Positions 60,597 through 64,000 of a DNA stretch of 64,000 nucleotides are shown in pieces. Every line of letters begins with the position of its first letter. The first letter of the stretch is position 1. Source of the DNA: Streptomyces sp. NBC_01463 (lineage in GTDB: Bacteria > Actinomycetota > Actinomycetes > Streptomycetales > Streptomycetaceae); contig CP109468.1 in the NCBI GenBank assembly GCA_036227345.1, forward strand, positions 3,782,001 through 3,846,000. Direction: 5' to 3'. Under the pieces are notes generated by a model. It was not told the DNA's origin. It did no database searches and saw only the letters and a program-made list of their open reading frames with translations. The translations under genes and the position numbers were made by a program.

Positions 60597-61595
60597 TCAG
60601 GGGTCCGTCGCGTCACATGCGTGCGCCCGGCACCCACCTGCCCCGGAGTGGCCCAGATCGGCCGCCAGCACCTCCTCCGCCTCCGCCGCCGTCAGCCACT
60701 GCCCGGACCGCAGCCAGGCCCGCTTGAGACGCAGATGGACATCCGCCTCCCAGGTGAAGCCCATACCGCCGTGCACCTGGAGGCAGTCGCGGGCGTTGTC
60801 CACGGCGGCCCGGTCGGCGAGCAGCTTGGCCCCGGCGGCCTCCACCGGATCCCCGGTCACCGCCGCCGCGTAGACGGCGCTGCGGGCCGGTTCGGCCCGC
60901 ACCAGCATTCCGGCACACAGATGCTTGACCGCCTGGAACGCCCCGATCGGCGCCCCGAACTGTTGCCGCTCCCCGGCGTGTTGGACCGCCGCCTCCAGGC
61001 TGCGGGCGGCACCGCCGAGCTGTTCGGCCGCGGCCAGCAGGGCGCCCTCGCACCGCAGCCGCGCCCCGTCCGGCAGCGCCTCGCCCTCGTACGCCGCCAG
61101 GCCGGGCACCCGCCACAGCGGCGTACCCGGATCGAGCGACCGCACGGGCCGGGCCCCGTCCACCACCCGCCGCAGCACCCCGCCGGTCAGCACCCGCGTC
61201 CGGTCCCCGTCCAGCACCAGCAGCGCATCGGCCCCGTCCAGGTGCTCCACGGGCCGCCCCGGCTCCGCCAGCGCCACCACGGCCTCCCCCTCGGCCGCAC
61301 CCTTCACGACACCAGCGGCCAGCTGGGTCGCGGCCAGCGGGCCGGGCAGCAGCGCCCGCCCCACCTCCTCGAACATCAGTACGGACTCCGGAAGCCCGAG
61401 ACCGACGCCGCCCGCCGCCTCCGGCAGCCGCAGCGCGAAGAACCCGGCCTTGCCGAGCTCCCGCCACAGGGCGCGGTCCACTCCCCCGCCGCCTTCGTGC
61501 GCCGCCCGCATCCGGTCCCTGCCGAACCGGCCCGCGAGCAGCTCCCGTATCCCCGCCCGCAGCGCCCTCTGGTCCTCCGACAGCTGGAAGTCCAC
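60597..61595 (-). CDS. acyl-CoA dehydrogenase, second subunit of a heteromeric pair
   Basis: A 332-aa protein, shorter than usual. The N-terminal helical domain (FQLSEDQRALRAGIRELLAG), FFALRLPEAAGGVGLGLPES and the C-terminal DCLQVHGGMGFTWEADVHLR are clear, while the middle beta domain is reduced. It is encoded 7 nt after the full-length dehydrogenase at 61603, as in the alpha2-beta2 dehydrogenases (FadE/ChsE type) of steroid and long-side-chain degradation, in which FAD sites are shared between two unlike chains. The start is the GTG at 61595. Confidence 0.87.
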   Translation of the reverse strand: MDFQLSEDQRALRAGIRELLAGRFGRDRMRAAHEGGGGVDRALWRELGKAGFFALRLPEAAGGVGLGLPESVLMFEEVGRALLPGPLAATQLAAGVVKGAAEGEAVVALAEPGRPVEHLDGADALLVLDGDRTRVLTGGVLRRVVDGARPVRSLDPGTPLWRVPGLAAYEGEALPDGARLRCEGALLAAAEQLGGAARSLEAAVQHAGERQQFGAPIGAFQAVKHLCAGMLVRAEPARSAVYAAAVTGDPVEAAGAKLLADRAAVDNARDCLQVHGGMGFTWEADVHLRLKRAWLRSGQWLTAAEAEEVLAADLGHSGAGGCRAHACDATDP

Positions 61596-61602
61596 GGTCC
61601 GC

Positions 61603-62760
61603 TCACCGCCCCTTCGGCAGGCCGAGTATCCGCTCGGCGACGATGCTCCGCTGGATCTGCGAGGTGCCGGCCGCGATCGTGTACGAGAGCGAGGAGAGCC
61701 GGTCCAGCACCCACTCCCGGTCCAGATCGAGGGCGTCGCCCGCGCCGAGCACCTCGGCCGCCGCCTCGTACAGCTCCTGGCGGGCCTCCGAGTACCGCAG
61801 CTTGAAGACCGAACCGCCGATCCCGGGGACTCCCCCACTGGCCTGCGCCTCGCTGACGTTCCACTGGGTGAGCCGCCACAGCGCCCGGAACTCGGCGCCC
61901 AGCCTGCCCAGCCTCCGCCGCAGCACCGCGTCGTCCCAGCGCCCGCTCCTGCGGGCCTCGGCGGCCAGCGCGTCAAGGGTGCGGCGGCAGGCGACGACCT
62001 CGCCGACGAACGCCGTACCGCGCTCGAAGGAGAGCGTGACCATGGTGACCCGCCAGCCGTCGTTCTCCGCTCCGACGAGGTGCGAGACCGGCACCCGCAC
62101 CTCGTCCAGGAACATCTCGGCGAACTCGGTGGACCCGGCGAGCGTGCGCAGCGGCCGGACGGTGACGCCCGGGCTGTCCATCCGCATCGCCAGCCAGCTG
62201 ATGCCCCGGTGTTTCGGCGCCTCCGCATCCGTCCGCACCAGCAGTTCGCACCAGTCGGCGACCTCCGCGTGCGAGGTCCAGATCTTCTGCCCGCTCACCA
62301 CGTAGCCGTCGCCGTCGCGCACCGCGCGGGTCCGCAGCGAGGCCAGGTCCGAGCCCGCGTCCGGCTCGCTGAAGCCCTGGCACCACATCTCGTCGCCGCG
62401 CAGCACCGGCGGCAGCCAGCGCGCCCGCTGCTCCGCGGTGCCCTCGGCGGCGATCGTGGGCCCGGCGTGCAGCAGCCCCACGAAGTTCGCCCCGACGTAG
62501 GGCGCCCCGGCCCGTTCCGTCTCCTCCAGGAAGATCAGGTGCTGGGTGGGGGTGGCGCCCCGGCCGCCCGCGTCGGCGGGCCAGTGCAGGCCTGCGTACC
62601 CGGCGTCGTACAACAGCCGCTGCCAGCCGGCGTCGTACGCCCGGCGCCCCGGCCAGTCACCGGGATCCGGCTTCCCGGGCAGCCCGGGGAGCACCGAGCC
62701 CAGCCACTCCCGCAGCCGCGCCCGGAAGTCTTCCTCTTCCTCCGTGTACGCGAGGTCCAT
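61603..62760 (-). CDS. acyl-CoA dehydrogenase, full-length subunit
   Basis: A 385-aa FAD enzyme. Seen: YTEEEEDFRARLREWLGSVL, CQGFSEPDAGSDLASLRTRA (about residues 128-147), GYVVSGQKIWTSHAEVADWC, and the C-terminal YTIAAGTSQIQRSIVAERIL. It introduces an alpha,beta double bond into an acyl-CoA. It is paired with the short subunit downstream and preceded by the amidohydrolase with a 5-nt gap, all one operon behind operator copy H. Confidence 0.93.
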   Translation of the reverse strand: MDLAYTEEEEDFRARLREWLGSVLPGLPGKPDPGDWPGRRAYDAGWQRLLYDAGYAGLHWPADAGGRGATPTQHLIFLEETERAGAPYVGANFVGLLHAGPTIAAEGTAEQRARWLPPVLRGDEMWCQGFSEPDAGSDLASLRTRAVRDGDGYVVSGQKIWTSHAEVADWCELLVRTDAEAPKHRGISWLAMRMDSPGVTVRPLRTLAGSTEFAEMFLDEVRVPVSHLVGAENDGWRVTMVTLSFERGTAFVGEVVACRRTLDALAAEARRSGRWDDAVLRRRLGRLGAEFRALWRLTQWNVSEAQASGGVPGIGGSVFKLRYSEARQELYEAAAEVLGAGDALDLDREWVLDRLSSLSYTIAAGTSQIQRSIVAERILGLPKGR

Positions 62761-62765
62761 GACGC

Positions 62766-63959
62766 CTACTTGTCGAGGTCGAGGCCGAGCATCCGGATCG
62801 CGTTGCCGCGCATCAGTTTGTAGACGGTCTCGTCGTCCAGTCCCTTGACGTGGTCGAGGGCGACCTCCTTGGTGTGCGGGAAGGTCGAGTCGACGTGCGG
62901 ATAGTCGGTCTCGAACGTCGCGTTGTCACGCCCCACCACATCGAGCGAGGCGACGCCGTGCTTGTCGCGGAAGAAGCAGCAGAACATCTGCCGGTAGTAG
63001 TACGTGGACGGCGGCTCGGGGATCAGATCGCGCACCCCGCCCCAGGCCCGGTGCTCCTCCCAGACGTCGTCGGCGCGCTCCAGGGCGTACGGGATCCAGC
63101 CCATCTGCCCCTCGCTGTACGCCAGCTTCAGCTTCGGGTACTTCACCAGCACCCCGCTGAACAGGAAGTCCATCATGGAGGCCATCGCGTTGTTGAAGGA
63201 GAGCGAGGCCTGGACGGCGGGCGGGGCGTCCGGGGAGGCGGCCGGCATCTGCGAGCTGGACCCGATGTGCATGTTCACCACCGTGCCGGTCTCCTGGCAG
63301 ACGGCGAAGAACGGGTCCCAGTAGCCGGTGTGGATCGACGGCAGCCCCAGATGGGTCGGGATCTCCGAGAAGGTCACCGCCCGCACCCCGCGCGCCGCGT
63401 TCCGCCTGATCTCGGCGACCGCCAGGTCGATGTCCCAGAGCGGGATGATGCACAGCGGGATCAGCCGGCCGCCGCTGTCACCGCACCACTCCTCGACCAT
63501 CCAGTCGTTGTACGCACGCACACAGGCGAGCGCGACCTCCTTGTCGTGCGCCTCGGCGAAGGTCTGCCCGCAGAACCGCGGGAAGGTCGGGAAGCAGAGG
63601 CTCGCCTCGACATGGTTGAGATCCATGTCCTTCAGCCGTTCGACGGGGTCCCAGCAGCCGGGCCGCATCTCCGCCCGGGTGATCCCCTCCAGCGTCATGT
63701 CGTCGCGGTCGAACCCCACCGCCGCGATGTTCCGCTTGTACGGGAACTTGAGGTCCTCGTAGATCCACCAGTCGGTGGGCGGCCCGTCCGGGTCCATCGT
63801 GATGACGTACTTGCCCCCGGTGTACGCCAGCTCCCCGATGCCCGCCGTCAGCGGCTGCGGACCGCGCTCGCGGTACTTGGCCGGCAGCCAGGTCGAGAAG
63901 AGGTGCGGCGGCTCGATCACATGGTCGTCGACGCTGACGATCCGAGGCAGTTCCGTCAT
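62766..63959 (-). CDS. amidohydrolase (TIM-barrel, amidohydrolase_2) family protein
   Basis: A 397-aa metal-dependent hydrolase or decarboxylase. Seen: RIVSVDDHVIEPPHLFSTWL (the D-x-H in place of H-x-H at the first metal site), LCFPTFPRFCGQTFAEAHDK, TVVNMHIGSSSQ (His), and TFETDYPHVDSTFPHTKEVA (late His/Asp). This D-x-H form is common in the actinobacterial group that sits beside acyl-CoA dehydrogenase pairs. The ATG at 63959 with GGGGACACC upstream is preferred over the frame start at 63980. First gene of the operon under copy H. Confidence 0.9.
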   Translation of the reverse strand: MTELPRIVSVDDHVIEPPHLFSTWLPAKYRERGPQPLTAGIGELAYTGGKYVITMDPDGPPTDWWIYEDLKFPYKRNIAAVGFDRDDMTLEGITRAEMRPGCWDPVERLKDMDLNHVEASLCFPTFPRFCGQTFAEAHDKEVALACVRAYNDWMVEEWCGDSGGRLIPLCIIPLWDIDLAVAEIRRNAARGVRAVTFSEIPTHLGLPSIHTGYWDPFFAVCQETGTVVNMHIGSSSQMPAASPDAPPAVQASLSFNNAMASMMDFLFSGVLVKYPKLKLAYSEGQMGWIPYALERADDVWEEHRAWGGVRDLIPEPPSTYYYRQMFCCFFRDKHGVASLDVVGRDNATFETDYPHVDSTFPHTKEVALDHVKGLDDETVYKLMRGNAIRMLGLDLDK

Positions 63960-63984
63960 GGTGTCCCCTTCGGCGCACACGTTT

Positions 63985-63999
63985 CTGATGACCCGTCAG
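63985..63999. promoter_or_regulatory. operator-like palindrome, copy H
   Basis: CTGATGACCCGTCAG, 25 nt upstream of the amidohydrolase start, at the very end of the window; a divergent gene may lie beyond. Confidence 0.7.
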
Positions 64000-64000
64000 A

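Noticed and set aside
1..64000. Mobile elements, integrases, CRISPR arrays, tRNA or rRNA genes
   Set aside because: None could be recognised by motif or repeat structure, so the CIS cluster shows no visible transfer machinery.

Overview
The window is chromosomal DNA of a Streptomyces-type actinomycete. The base composition is very GC-rich, GTG starts and 4-nt ATGA/GTGA overlaps are common, and the gene families are typical of the genus: DUF397, DUF1707, PspAB, CU044_5270 and RsbW-like ATPases. A TTA (bldA-type) codon occurs in one regulator. I see no rRNA, tRNA, insertion sequence, integrase or CRISPR array.

Layout. (1) 1-12.7 kb holds a VOC protein, a TetR regulator, an acyl-CoA dehydrogenase/deazaflavin-reductase operon divergent from a thiolase-like gene, a Phd/VapC pair, a PNPOx-like flavoprotein, a P450 with its ferredoxin, htpX-pspAB, an ECF sigma factor with its partner, a GNAT gene and a DUF397 gene. 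(2) 12.7-37.1 kb is a contractile injection system (CIS, a phage-tail-like machine). The leftward operon runs sheath, inner tube, zinc-knuckle protein, 52-aa Cis6-like protein, giant disordered protein, second tube, LysM hub, VgrG spike, PAAR, gp25, baseplate J, tail protein I-like, and a zinc-ribbon/membrane/discoidin-like protein. On the other side of a divergent control region lie a single-pass membrane protein, a LuxR-type regulator with a TTA codon, a HELTH metalloprotease-like candidate effector, a secreted beta-propeller protein, the DUF4255 cap, an AAA+ ATPase and a DUF4157 protein. No tail-fibre gene is seen, which fits the fibre-less intracellular CIS described in Streptomyces. Broken genes sit at or near both cluster edges. 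(3) 37.2-64 kb holds a DUF1707 protein, a second TetR, a thioesterase, DoxX/DUF35, an FMO, an amine oxidase, an ADP-forming acyl-CoA synthetase with enoyl-CoA hydratase, a two-component system, a PAP2 phosphatase, a flavin reductase, two MFS exporters, a GlxA/AraC regulator, an alcohol dehydrogenase, an SDR, a cyclase, an RsbW-like ATPase and an amidohydrolase/heteromeric acyl-CoA dehydrogenase operon.

The main unexpected signal is a 15-bp palindrome, consensus CTGACGGNCCGTCAG. Eight copies occur in this window, all in intergenic regions. They precede the acyl-CoA dehydrogenase and thiolase genes, DoxX-DUF35 and the FMO, the acyl-CoA synthetase (two copies), the flavin reductase, the SDR and cyclase, and the amidohydrolase-dehydrogenase operon. 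This looks like a dispersed acyl-CoA (possibly steroid- or terpenoid-like) degradation regulon interleaved with the CIS locus. Its regulator is not proven; the TetR gene at 1193 is a candidate.

The second signal is within the CIS. The candidate metalloprotease effector and the DUF4157 protein share an N-terminal TLDxLQxTxGNAA motif and a HELTHV zinc motif. The giant disordered protein and the DUF4157 protein share short VQR motifs.
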